Notes under the pieces: generated by a model
Database searches by the model: none
What the model saw: the letters and a program-made list of their open reading frames with translations, nothing else
Told to the model about the DNA's origin: nothing
Assembly (NCBI GenBank): GCA_023415775.1
Contig: JAEZJM010000021.1
Location: forward strand, 186,001 to 250,000
DNA length: 64,000 bases
Reading direction: 5' to 3'
From: Bacillota bacterium
GTDB taxonomy: Bacteria > Bacillota > Negativicutes > Sporomusales > UBA7701
Part shown: positions 1 to 6,618 of the stretch, one piece after another
Position numbering within the stretch: the first letter of the stretch is position 1
Layout: every line of letters begins with the position of its first letter
Position numbers and translations under genes: made by a program

Positions 1-278
1 AGATCGCACTTGTCGCCGGCGACAAGCAAGTGCTGTGCGTAACCCATCTCCCGCAGGTCGCCGCGATGGCCGACCGCCATCTGGCGGTCGAAAAGAAGGT
101 CAACGTCGACCGCACGATCACCGTCGTCAAAATACTCGACGACGCGGCCCATCTTCAGGAGGTCACCCGGATGATCTCCGGCGACAACTTAACCAGGGCA
201 GCCCTGGATAATGCCGCGGAAATGATAACATCAGCGCAGTCACGCAAAGAAATATGGAAAAATAAAGCGCAAGCGTGA
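1..278 (+). CDS. recN: DNA repair protein RecN, C-terminal end (partial)
   Basis: Only the last ~92 codons are present; the reading frame is open from base 3. The translated end contains the CVTHLPQVAAMAD stretch typical of the RecN C-terminal ATPase half (SMC-like ABC ATPase, H-loop region), followed by a short charged tail. RecN is a cohesin-like ATPase that gathers DNA ends during double-strand break repair in the cytoplasm. recN directly upstream of spoIVB and spo0A is the usual Firmicutes gene order, which supports the call. The stop codon lies in the loop of the terminator hairpin. Confidence 0.9.
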   Translation, partial: IALVAGDKQVLCVTHLPQVAAMADRHLAVEKKVNVDRTITVVKILDDAAHLQEVTRMISGDNLTRAALDNAAEMITSAQSRKEIWKNKAQA

Positions 279-297
279 GCTTGCGCTATTTATTTTC
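267..297 (+). terminator. Intrinsic terminator of recN
   Basis: An 8-bp perfect GC-rich stem (267-274 with 279-286) encloses a 4-nt loop and is followed by the T-rich run TATTTATTTT. The recN stop codon forms part of the loop. Confidence 0.8.
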
Positions 298-354
298 AAT
301 AATAGAGTAATTTAGAGCCGTCAAGTCAATATATGCTACATATTCCGGAATAAT

Positions 355-420
355 CCCCGAAGAAATCGGGAAACTTTACTGTGCGGGTAAAGTTGCTCCC
401 GAAAAAAACAGTATTCGGGG
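355..420 (+). promoter_or_regulatory. Nested hairpin leader upstream of spoIVB
   Basis: Three nested inverted repeats are visible: CCCCGAA (355-361) with TTCGGGG (414-420), CGGG (367-370) with CCCG (398-401), and AACTTTAC (372-379) with GTAAAGTT (387-394). They would fold the short spoIVB leader into one long stem with internal loops. The outer 3' arm overlaps the likely ribosome-binding GGGGTGAT (417-424), so folding could hide it. No T-run follows, so it is not an ordinary terminator. The regulatory role is inference. Confidence 0.4.
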
Positions 421-432
421 TGATGACGGAAG

Positions 433-1803
433 ATGTCAGGCATTAGTCGCCGCTCCGCGTTCGGCCTGCTGCTCGCCGTGTTGATCGTCGCCTTCTGCTT
501 TTCGCCGCAGTTCCGCGATATCTACCAGCTTCCCCCGCATATGCGCATCATCGCAGGCGAGACCGCCAGTCTCAACGTCGCTTTCCCCTGGACAATGACG
601 GTCAATCAGGACCAGGCCGTGAAGATCAATTCCCAGCGCGGCTTTTCCCGTCCGGTATCGCTGGAACCGGTCAGCCTGGGCAAGGCTACCCTCGAATTCA
701 GGCTGCTGGGCCTGATACCGGTCCGCACAGTGCAGGTAGACGTCCTGCCGCCGCTCAAATTGGTGCCGGGCGGCCACTCAATCGGCGTCGTCCTCCATTC
801 CCAAGGGGTTATCATCGTCGGACATTCCCCCGTAACCGGGCCGGACGGCCAAAGCCGCTCCCCCGCGAAAGATGCGGGACTAGCGATTGGCGACGTCATC
901 CTAAGCATCAATGGCGTACCCGTGCAAAGCGACAGCCAGGTGGCGGAGGTAATCGACGCCAGCGGCCGCGAGAACAGGCCGGTCGTCCTTTCCGTCAAGC
1001 GTGGCTCGGCAAATCTCGAACTGTCGCTCCGGCCGATGTTCTGCCAGGATACCAAACGTTACCGCATCGGGCTGTTTGTCCGCGACAGCGCGGCCGGCGT
1101 CGGCACCCTCACCTTCTATGAACCGGAAACCAATACCTACGGCGCCCTCGGCCACATCATCACCGACAGCGACACCAACCAACCCATCGACTGCCATCAG
1201 GGGAGAATCGTTTTGGCGACAGTATCCGGCATCCAGCACGGCCGGCGGGGCCAGCCGGGAGAAAAAATCGGCGTCTTCATTGAAGAGGATCAGGTTCTCG
1301 GCAACATCGAAAAAAACACTCCTTTCGGCATCTATGGACAATTATCGGCTTACCCGCCGCAGCAAATCTTCGGAGACGGCATCCCGGTGGCATCGATGAG
1401 CCAGGTTCAGCTCGGCGCGGCGGAACTGCTCACCGTCGTGGACGGCCAGAAAATCGAGAAATTCGCCATCGAAGTTCAGAAAATCAACCTCCAGGAAACC
1501 CCTGAAGGCAAAGGTCTCGTCATAAAAGTTACCGATCCTCGCCTGCTGGAGCGGACAGGAGGCATCGTCCAGGGGATGAGCGGCAGCCCGATTATCCAGA
1601 ACGGAAAAATCATCGGCGCTGTCACCCACGTCTTTGTCCACGATCCGACCCGCGGTTACGGATGCTTCGTAGACTGGATGTTGATGGAGAGCGGCCTCGT
1701 TCCGCGTCGGGAAAAGCAGACGGCCAGAAAGCTATTCACGCTTTCTGGCCGTTTTTCGCAATCCTGTCCGTCATTAATAAAATATCTTCCGATATCCGCA
1801 TAA
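433..1803 (+). CDS. spoIVB: SpoIVB serine peptidase
   Basis: 456 residues, family S55. An N-terminal hydrophobic anchor (about residues 8-24) is followed by a beta-rich region, a PDZ domain (about 115-195; contains AIGDVILSINGVPV) and the peptidase domain. The catalytic His lies in GALGHIITD (about 241) and the Ser in GMSGSPII (about 383-385), followed by GAVTHVFVHDPTRGYG. SpoIVB is secreted from the forespore into the intermembrane space, where it triggers pro-sigma-K processing through SpoIVFA/FB. ATG 433 has a GGGGTGAT-type ribosome site 8 nt upstream. The last ~30 codons run through a perfect terminator hairpin (1720-1756), giving a tail with no obvious family similarity. Confidence 0.93.
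   Translation: MSGISRRSAFGLLLAVLIVAFCFSPQFRDIYQLPPHMRIIAGETASLNVAFPWTMTVNQDQAVKINSQRGFSRPVSLEPVSLGKATLEFRLLGLIPVRTVQVDVLPPLKLVPGGHSIGVVLHSQGVIIVGHSPVTGPDGQSRSPAKDAGLAIGDVILSINGVPVQSDSQVAEVIDASGRENRPVVLSVKRGSANLELSLRPMFCQDTKRYRIGLFVRDSAAGVGTLTFYEPETNTYGALGHIITDSDTNQPIDCHQGRIVLATVSGIQHGRRGQPGEKIGVFIEEDQVLGNIEKNTPFGIYGQLSAYPPQQIFGDGIPVASMSQVQLGAAELLTVVDGQKIEKFAIEVQKINLQETPEGKGLVIKVTDPRLLERTGGIVQGMSGSPIIQNGKIIGAVTHVFVHDPTRGYGCFVDWMLMESGLVPRREKQTARKLFTLSGRFSQSCPSLIKYLPISA
1720..1756 (+). terminator. Strong hairpin plus T-run inside the 3' end of spoIVB
   Basis: A perfect 12-bp stem (1720-1731 with 1741-1752) with a 9-nt loop is followed by TTTTT. It looks like an intrinsic terminator but lies about 50 nt before the annotated stop of spoIVB. 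Confidence 0.75.
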
Positions 1804-1839
1804 AAAATCTCAAAAAATTGGATTTTTTTTCCAGACGAG

Positions 1840-1868
1840 GAAGGAAATGTTGCGGATATGTCGAATTG
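1840..1868 (+). promoter_or_regulatory. Sigma-H-type promoter of spo0A
   Basis: GAAGGAAAT (1840-1848) matches the sigma-H -35 consensus RnAGGAwWW at every position. After an 11-nt spacer, GTCGAATTG (1860-1868) matches RnnGAATww except at the last base. It lies about 37 bp before the spo0A start. In Bacillus the sporulation promoter of spo0A is also sigma-H dependent. Confidence 0.7.
1859..1865 (+). promoter_or_regulatory. 0A box (Spo0A-P binding site)
   Basis: TGTCGAA is an exact match to the Spo0A recognition heptamer. It overlaps the -10 element of the spo0A promoter, which suggests autoregulation, most simply repression by occlusion. Binding is inferred from the motif alone. Confidence 0.55.
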
Positions 1869-1904
1869 TATTTTCCAGAAAACTGGGCAGGGAGGATTAT
1901 GTTT

Positions 1905-2675
1905 ATGATACGAGAGGCAATAAAGGTGGCCATCGCTGATGACAATCGCGATTTCGCCGATATCATGCAGGAATGCCTGAATCAGCAGCAGGACATCAAC
2001 CTTGTTGGGGTCGCGTACAACGGGGAAGAGGTCTTGGCCCTCATCGACGAAAAGAAACCTGATGTCGTTATTTTGGATATCATCATGCCGCACCTCGACG
2101 GTATCGGCGTGCTGGAGCGCATCAGCACAATGAGCGGCAAACGTCCCAAGGTGATCATGCTGACGGCTCTCGGCCAGGAAAACATCACCCAGCGGGTCGT
2201 CGAGCTGGGGGCCGATTATTACATACTGAAGCCGTTCAATATGGACGTGCTGATAAACCGTGTCCGCCAACTGGCAAACGCCATTACATCCCAGCGCCCC
2301 GCGGCCACCCAGTCGATCAAGGCGCGGCCCCTTGACGTCGAGGTGACCAACATAATCCGCGAAATCGGCATCCCCGCCCACATCAAAGGCTACCAGTACC
2401 TCCGCGACGCAATAATGATGATAATCAACGAAATAGAACTTCTCGGCGCAGTCACCAAAGTCCTCTATCCGATGATCGCCGAGAAATACACCACCACCCC
2501 CAGCAGGGTGGAACGGGCCATCCGCCACGCCATCGAGGTAGCCTGGAGCCGTGGCAACATGGACATGATCAACCGCCTGTTCGGTTATACCGTCAAACTC
2601 GAAAAAGGCAAACCGACCAACTCTGAATTCATGGCGATGATCGCCGACAAACTCAGGATGGAAATGCGCGCCTGA
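1905..2675 (+). CDS. spo0A: Sporulation master regulator Spo0A
   Basis: 256 residues from ATG 1905. An in-frame ATG at 1899 is only 3 nt from the GGAGG at 1891-1895, whereas 1905 is 9 nt away, so 1905 is preferred. The N-terminal receiver domain shows the acidic pair in VAIADDNRDF, the phospho-acceptor Asp in VVILDIIMP and the Lys in YILKPF. The C-terminal Spo0A effector domain (from about residue 145) contains REIGIPAHIKGYQYLRDAI and the SRVERAIRHAIEVAW DNA-recognition helix. Phosphorylated by the phosphorelay or by orphan kinases, it activates spoIIA and other early sporulation operons. It follows spoIVB as in most spore formers. Confidence 0.97.
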   Translation: MIREAIKVAIADDNRDFADIMQECLNQQQDINLVGVAYNGEEVLALIDEKKPDVVILDIIMPHLDGIGVLERISTMSGKRPKVIMLTALGQENITQRVVELGADYYILKPFNMDVLINRVRQLANAITSQRPAATQSIKARPLDVEVTNIIREIGIPAHIKGYQYLRDAIMMIINEIELLGAVTKVLYPMIAEKYTTTPSRVERAIRHAIEVAWSRGNMDMINRLFGYTVKLEKGKPTNSEFMAMIADKLRMEMRA

Positions 2676-2687
2676 CGCGCATCGGGT

Positions 2688-2725
2688 GAGCCCCGCGCTT
2701 TCGGAAGCGCGGGGCTCTGTCTTTT
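2688..2725 (+). terminator. Intrinsic terminator of spo0A
   Basis: A perfect 13-bp GC-rich stem (2688-2700 with 2705-2717) has a TCGG loop and is followed by TGTCTTTT. Confidence 0.9.
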
Positions 2726-2729
2726 ACAG

Positions 2730-2758
2730 GCAGGATTTTTCAACTGGGAAAGGAATAC
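2730..2758 (+). promoter_or_regulatory. Candidate sigma-H-type promoter
   Basis: GCAGGATTT (2730-2738) fits the sigma-H -35 consensus. After 11 nt, AAGGAATAC (2750-2758) fits the -10 consensus except at the last base. It sits between the spo0A terminator and the ATPase gene at 2807. This is motif evidence only. Confidence 0.35.
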
Positions 2759-2806
2759 ACTATTGAACAACCCGCCCGTAGTATTAGCACGGGCAGAACG
2801 GAGCTA

Positions 2807-3496
2807 ATGATGCAGACAAACACCGACCTTTTAGCGCAAGGACCGAGGATCAAAGTCTTCGTCGGCGAATTCGGCAGCGGCAAAACCGAGCTCGCGGTCA
2901 ATTACGCCCTCCAACTCAGGCAGCTCGGACACCAGACGGCCGTCGTCGATATCGACCTGGTCAAGCCCTACTTCCGTACCCGCGAAAGCCGCGCCCTTTT
3001 GGAAGAGCGCGGCGTCGTGGTCGTCGCTCCCAACCGCAAATTCGCCCACTCCGACCTACCGATAATGCCTGAAGACCTGACGAGGGTCCTCTACCAGCAG
3101 GAATACCAGGTCGTGATGGATGTCGGCGGCGGCGAATCGGCCATCGTCCTCGGGCAGCTCAACAGCAAATTCAACGACAATCCCTATCAAGCCTGGCTGG
3201 TCGTCAATACCCGCCGGCCGTTCACAAATACCGCGGCCGCCGTAGTTCAGGTCTGCCGCCGTATCGAGCAGGTCTCGCGGCTGACCGTGTCGGGCATCGT
3301 CAGCAACACCAATCTGGCCGGCGAAACTACCCTCGCCCATATTTGCGAAGGGCTGTCCGTCGCCGAAGAAGCCGCCGACCTCCTTGGCGTGCCGATAAAA
3401 TGGGTGGTTGCTCCCGAGTGGCTCGCTGACGAAGTCGATGTGAAATATCCGCTTTTCGTCTTAAAACCTTATACTCACTATCCCTGGATGGAATAA
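2807..3496 (+). CDS. P-loop ATPase, MinD/CobQ-like, function unknown
   Basis: 229 residues. A Walker A motif is visible near residues 20-27 (GEFGSGKTE). It is followed by the deviant-Walker-like AVVDIDLVKPYFRTRE and, around residue 107, MDVGGGESA, which resembles a Walker B/switch segment. There is no signal peptide or membrane segment, so it is probably cytoplasmic. Start choice is between adjacent ATGs at 2807 and 2810; a weak GGAG lies 3-6 nt upstream. Similar ATPases sit beside 2-oxoacid:ferredoxin oxidoreductase genes in some anaerobes, but none is present here. The gene stands alone between terminators, with a possible sigma-H promoter. Function not recognised. Confidence 0.75.
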   Translation: MMQTNTDLLAQGPRIKVFVGEFGSGKTELAVNYALQLRQLGHQTAVVDIDLVKPYFRTRESRALLEERGVVVVAPNRKFAHSDLPIMPEDLTRVLYQQEYQVVMDVGGGESAIVLGQLNSKFNDNPYQAWLVVNTRRPFTNTAAAVVQVCRRIEQVSRLTVSGIVSNTNLAGETTLAHICEGLSVAEEAADLLGVPIKWVVAPEWLADEVDVKYPLFVLKPYTHYPWME

Positions 3497-3499
3497 CCC

Positions 3500-3628
3500 T
3501 TACCGCAGATTATCGCGGATATATTCAGCCAGAGGGCGGCGCGATGCGCTGAGCCGCGCCAGGAAGCGGCGAAAATCCCCGGCCTTGCCGGAGAAATAAA
3601 AACCGTTCGCGGTGATAATGATATGCAT
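3500..3628 (-). CDS. Small conserved-looking hypothetical protein
   Basis: A 42-codon ORF on the minus strand, convergent with the ATPase gene (stops 3 nt apart). The ATG (rc of 3626-3628) has a strong AGGGGAGG ribosome site 7 nt upstream, much better placed than longer in-frame starts. The product is basic, beginning MHIIITANGFYFSG and ending in a helical segment rich in Arg with EYIRDNLR. It has the look of a short folded protein rather than a random frame. It reads away from the neighbouring nudF gene, so its ribosome site lies in the shared divergent region. Function not recognised. Confidence 0.5.
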   Translation of the reverse strand: MHIIITANGFYFSGKAGDFRRFLARLSASRRPLAEYIRDNLR

Positions 3629-3692
3629 GGACATCCCTCCCCTGGGCTTAATATATTCCTGGGGAGGGAAAATAATGCTTGGAGGAACGCTC

Positions 3693-4220
3693 ATGTCCAA
3701 ACTCACGGAACACCGGCTCGCGTCCGAAACCGTCTATACCGGCAAAATCATAACCGTTCGTCACGACACTGTCCGGCTGCCCGACGGCCGCGAGGCCACC
3801 CGCGATGTTGTCGAACACCCAGGTGCGGTGGCCGTCGTACCCGTTACCGCCGCCGGCGAGGTCGTGCTCGTCCGCCAGTACCGCTATCCCGTCGCCAGGC
3901 CATTGCTCGAAGTGCCGGCCGGCAAGCTCGACAAAGGAGAAAAGCCCGAGGACTGCGCCCACCGCGAACTGGAGGAGGAAACCGGCTACCGCGCCGGCAG
4001 CCTTGAGCACCTGGCCACGTTCTACACAGCGCCCGGCTTCACCGACGAGATCATGCACCTCTACCTGGCGCGCGACCTTAAGCAAACCGCGCAGAATACC
4101 GACGGCGACGAATTCATCGACATCGAATACTACACTGGCTCCCAGGTGAAAAAGCTGCTGGCCGACAAAGAGATTATCGACGCCAAAACCATTATCGGCC
4201 TGCTCATGGCCGGATATTGA
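3693..4220 (+). CDS. nudF: ADP-ribose pyrophosphatase (NUDIX hydrolase)
   Basis: 175 residues from ATG 3693, chosen because GGAGGA lies 6 nt upstream. The complete Nudix box is present around residues 78-100 (GKLDKGEKPEDC followed by AHRELEEETGY, matching Gx5Ex7REUxEExGU). It is preceded by the VVLVRQYRYPVARPLLEVPAGK segment typical of ADP-ribose pyrophosphatases. It hydrolyses ADP-ribose to AMP and ribose 5-phosphate in the cytoplasm. An ADP-ribose pyrophosphatase before spoIIM and xerD matches the Bacillus nudF region. The stop lies just before the next start, so it probably forms an operon with the EndoQ gene. Confidence 0.93.
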   Translation: MSKLTEHRLASETVYTGKIITVRHDTVRLPDGREATRDVVEHPGAVAVVPVTAAGEVVLVRQYRYPVARPLLEVPAGKLDKGEKPEDCAHRELEEETGYRAGSLEHLATFYTAPGFTDEIMHLYLARDLKQTAQNTDGDEFIDIEYYTGSQVKKLLADKEIIDAKTIIGLLMAGY

Positions 4221-4222
4221 CA

Positions 4223-5410
4223 ATGAAAAATTTCTTCGCCGATTTCCATGTCCATGTCGGCCTCAGCGAACGCGGCCAATGGGTCAAAATCCCCACATCT
4301 AACCGCCTGACCCTCCGCAACATCCTCGCCGAAGCAGCCGACCGGAAGGGTTTGCAGATTGTTGGCGTTGTCGACGCCCTCTCGCCGTACGTCCGCGAGG
4401 ATTTCGCCCTGCTCGCCGCCGAGGGGCTGCTCGCCCTCGACAGCCAGGGCGGCTACCGATACGACGACCGGCTTACCCTTCTGCTCGGGGCGGAAATCGA
4501 AACAAGCGAGCCTGACGGCGGCTCCGCTCACACCCTCATTTTCCTGCCGGATATAGAACTTATGGCGGCCTTCTCCTCTACGATGAGCCGGCACATCCGC
4601 AACATCCACATGAGCTCTCAGAACGCCCACATGCCCCTGGCCGAGCTTGTGCGCATCGCCGCCCCCTTCGGCGCGCTGATCGTTGTCGCCCACGCCTTCA
4701 CCCCCCACAAAGGCCTGTACGGCAGCTGCACCACCCGCATGGCCAATATCCTCGGCGAACGGGAAATAGCGGCGATCGCCGCGGTCGAGCTCGGCCTCAG
4801 CGCCGACAGTTCCCTCGCCGACCGCATCGGCGAACTTGAATCCTTCACCTTCATCACCAATTCCGACGCCCATTCGCTTGACAAGATCGCCCGCGAATAC
4901 AACCTCCTCGCAATTGAGGCTGCCTCATATCAGGAGTGCGCCTGGGCGTTCGCCCGTCAGAAGGGCAGGGCGGTGGCCGCCAACTTCGGCCTCGACCCGC
5001 GCCTCGGCAAATACCACCGGACCTTCTGCGGCCAATGCGATTACTTCGATCCGGCCGGCGAACCGTTCACCGTCTCATGCCCGCGCTGCGGCAGCGGCAA
5101 AATCGTCCGCGGCGTATTCGACCGCATCGACGACATCGCCGACTGGTCCGAGCCCCGCCACCCCGCCCACCGGCCGCCTTACCGCCACCAGGTGCCGCTC
5201 AGCTTCATCCCCGGCGTCGGTGGCAAGGCCCTCGGCAAGCTGCTGGCCGCTTTCGGCACCGAAATGAACGTGCTCCACAGCGCCGGCGCCGCAGCGCTCA
5301 GACAAGTTGTCGGCGAAAAAGCCGCCGCCGCCATTCTTGCCGCCCGCGCCGGCGAGGCGGCCATCACCGCCGGCGGCGGAGGCACGTACGGCAAACTGGC
5401 GAAAAATTAG
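4223..5410 (+). CDS. EndoQ-type DNA endonuclease (PHP domain)
   Basis: 395 residues from ATG 4223; a TTG at 4217 overlapping the nudF stop is an alternative. The PHP phosphoesterase domain begins FFADFHVHVG and includes LLGAEIET, VVAHAFTP and ITNSDAHS, giving the His/Asp/Glu metal ligands. A zinc-ribbon (CGQC...CPRCGSGKI, about residues 270-295) and a C-terminal helix-hairpin-helix (about 330-350, SFIPGVGGKALGKLL) follow. This is the layout of the bacterial/archaeal EndoQ family (Bacillus YqxK), which cuts DNA 5' of deaminated bases. A role in uracil/hypoxanthine repair is inferred from the family. Confidence 0.85.
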   Translation: MKNFFADFHVHVGLSERGQWVKIPTSNRLTLRNILAEAADRKGLQIVGVVDALSPYVREDFALLAAEGLLALDSQGGYRYDDRLTLLLGAEIETSEPDGGSAHTLIFLPDIELMAAFSSTMSRHIRNIHMSSQNAHMPLAELVRIAAPFGALIVVAHAFTPHKGLYGSCTTRMANILGEREIAAIAAVELGLSADSSLADRIGELESFTFITNSDAHSLDKIAREYNLLAIEAASYQECAWAFARQKGRAVAANFGLDPRLGKYHRTFCGQCDYFDPAGEPFTVSCPRCGSGKIVRGVFDRIDDIADWSEPRHPAHRPPYRHQVPLSFIPGVGGKALGKLLAAFGTEMNVLHSAGAAALRQVVGEKAAAAILAARAGEAAITAGGGGTYGKLAKN

Positions 5411-5421
5411 TGGGACAGAGG

Positions 5422-5450
5422 GTATAATGAGCCCTAGCCCGGCATACATT
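5422..5450 (+). promoter_or_regulatory. Sigma-E-type promoter of spoIIM
   Basis: CATACATT (5443-5450) matches the sigma-E -10 consensus CATACAhT exactly. GTATAAT (5422-5428) lies 14 nt upstream and matches KMATATT at five of seven positions. It sits 29 bp before the spoIIM start, which suits a mother-cell gene. Confidence 0.5.
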
Positions 5451-5478
5451 TTAGCAGGTGTAGTCGGGAGGAAGGCGC

Positions 5479-6120
5479 ATGCTGGGAAATTTTCGCCAGA
5501 ATATGAACGAATACTTCCGCGCCAACATCGTCGCCTACTTTTTCATGACCCTGATCTTCGTTATCGGCGTCGCCGTTGGCGCCCTGGCCGTCAAAACGCT
5601 GCCGGAAGACCAGAAACTCGAGCTGATGGGTTACCTCAAAATCTTTTTCCAGGGCCTGGTCCAGGGACCGGGCGCTGTCGATGCGCCCGCCCTGTTCGCC
5701 ACCGTCGCCCTCGGCAGCGTCAAGACCATCGGCCTCATCTGGTTGCTCGGCTTCACGGTCGTCGGCATCCCCTTCGTCCTGTTCATCGTTTTCACCCGCG
5801 GCTTTGTCATCGGTTTCACCGTCGGCTTCCTCGTCAACGAATACATAATGAAAGGCCTGGCGTTCGCACTGGCGTCCGTCTTGCCCCACAACTTCTTCGC
5901 CGTTCCCGCCCTGCTGGTCGCGGGCGTCGCGGCGACCTCCTTTTCCTTGCTGCTGGTGCGGCGCAGACAGCGGGCCAAGGTCAACCTTCTGTACGAATCG
6001 GTGGGCTACACAGTGCTCTGTATGCTGATGCTGGCGCTGATGCTGGCGGCCGCCGTCATCGAAGTCTACATCTCGCCGGTATTCATGAAACTTGTCGCCG
6101 GCCTGCTGTTGAAACAGTAG
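5479..6120 (+). CDS. spoIIM: Stage II sporulation protein M
   Basis: 213 residues with about five hydrophobic segments, including IVAYFFMTLIFVIGVAVGAL near the N terminus, and a hydrophobic C-terminal third. The cytoplasmic N-terminal end and the FTRGFVIGFTVGFLV segment are typical of SpoIIM (Bacillus protein 214 aa). SpoIIM is the mother-cell membrane scaffold of the SpoIIDMP engulfment complex; SpoIIP is encoded at 50833. GGGAGGA precedes the ATG. It lies before xerD as in Bacillus, where fur and yqzK sit between them. Confidence 0.93.
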   Translation: MLGNFRQNMNEYFRANIVAYFFMTLIFVIGVAVGALAVKTLPEDQKLELMGYLKIFFQGLVQGPGAVDAPALFATVALGSVKTIGLIWLLGFTVVGIPFVLFIVFTRGFVIGFTVGFLVNEYIMKGLAFALASVLPHNFFAVPALLVAGVAATSFSLLLVRRRQRAKVNLLYESVGYTVLCMLMLALMLAAAVIEVYISPVFMKLVAGLLLKQ

Positions 6121-6273
6121 GCCGGGCGCGCCATATACTTAGTCATTGCGCCGCCGAAGCTTGCCAGGCGGTTTCATTTTTTCCTCGGCATTTAATTTAC
6201 ATTGCCGGTAATATTCAAAACCAATTGTGAATAAGTATGATATTAAGTTAAGCAGCGGAAAGAGGTGGGGGAG

Positions 6274-6480
6274 ATGATCGTCGGCATCTCGTGGCGCTGC
6301 GTCTCCCGGCGCTTCAAGATTGTTCTCCAGGCGGTGGCTTTGGCGATTATGATTCTGTATGTGCTACCGAAGCTGTTGGGGTTTTTCTGGCAATTTAACC
6401 AGTCGATCCCCAAAATACGGGACAACCAAATAATGGAAAAACCATTGCGGGTAATTTCCGAATTTGTGGAGATAATTTAG
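6274..6480 (+). CDS. Small membrane protein, YqzK/DUF4227-like by position
   Basis: 68 residues from ATG 6274, with AGAGGTGG ending 5 nt upstream; GTG 6265 is a poorer start. One transmembrane segment (about residues 14-33, FKIVLQAVALAIMILYVLPK) is followed by a short charged tail. Bacillus has a small DUF4227 membrane protein (YqzK) between spoIIM/fur and xerD, so the position and size suggest the same family. Sequence similarity cannot be confirmed here. Function unknown. Confidence 0.55.
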   Translation: MIVGISWRCVSRRFKIVLQAVALAIMILYVLPKLLGFFWQFNQSIPKIRDNQIMEKPLRVISEFVEII

Positions 6481-6510
6481 TTTACGAAAAAAATAAGAAA
6501 ATCTGTTATT

Positions 6511-6517
6511 TTCGACA
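6511..6517 (-). promoter_or_regulatory. 0A box upstream of xerD
   Basis: TTCGACA is the exact reverse complement of the Spo0A heptamer TGTCGAA. It lies 8 bp upstream of a sigma-H-like -35 element, a position compatible with activation by Spo0A-P. Confidence 0.5.
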
Positions 6518-6524
6518 GGAAAAG

Positions 6525-6554
6525 AAAGGAAAACCGACACCTTATGTTGAATAA
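6525..6554 (+). promoter_or_regulatory. Sigma-H-type promoter of the xerD operon
   Basis: AAAGGAAAA (6525-6533) and GTTGAATAA (6546-6554) match both halves of the sigma-H consensus (RnAGGAwWW, RnnGAATww) at every specified base, with a 12-nt spacer. It lies about 65 bp upstream of xerD in an AT-rich gap. Confidence 0.65.
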
Positions 6555-6618
6555 TAGCACCCACTACTAGATTGCGCGTCGGGACCGGAAATTTTGCCAA
6601 GAGAAAAAGGTGATTGGA

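Noticed and set aside
6151..6180. Possible terminator after spoIIM
   Set aside because: Only a 5-bp stem with an 11-nt loop; too weak to call.
5307..6230. 307-codon Arg/Pro-rich plus-strand frame across the endoQ end and spoIIM
   Set aside because: Wrong-frame shadow of two well-supported genes.
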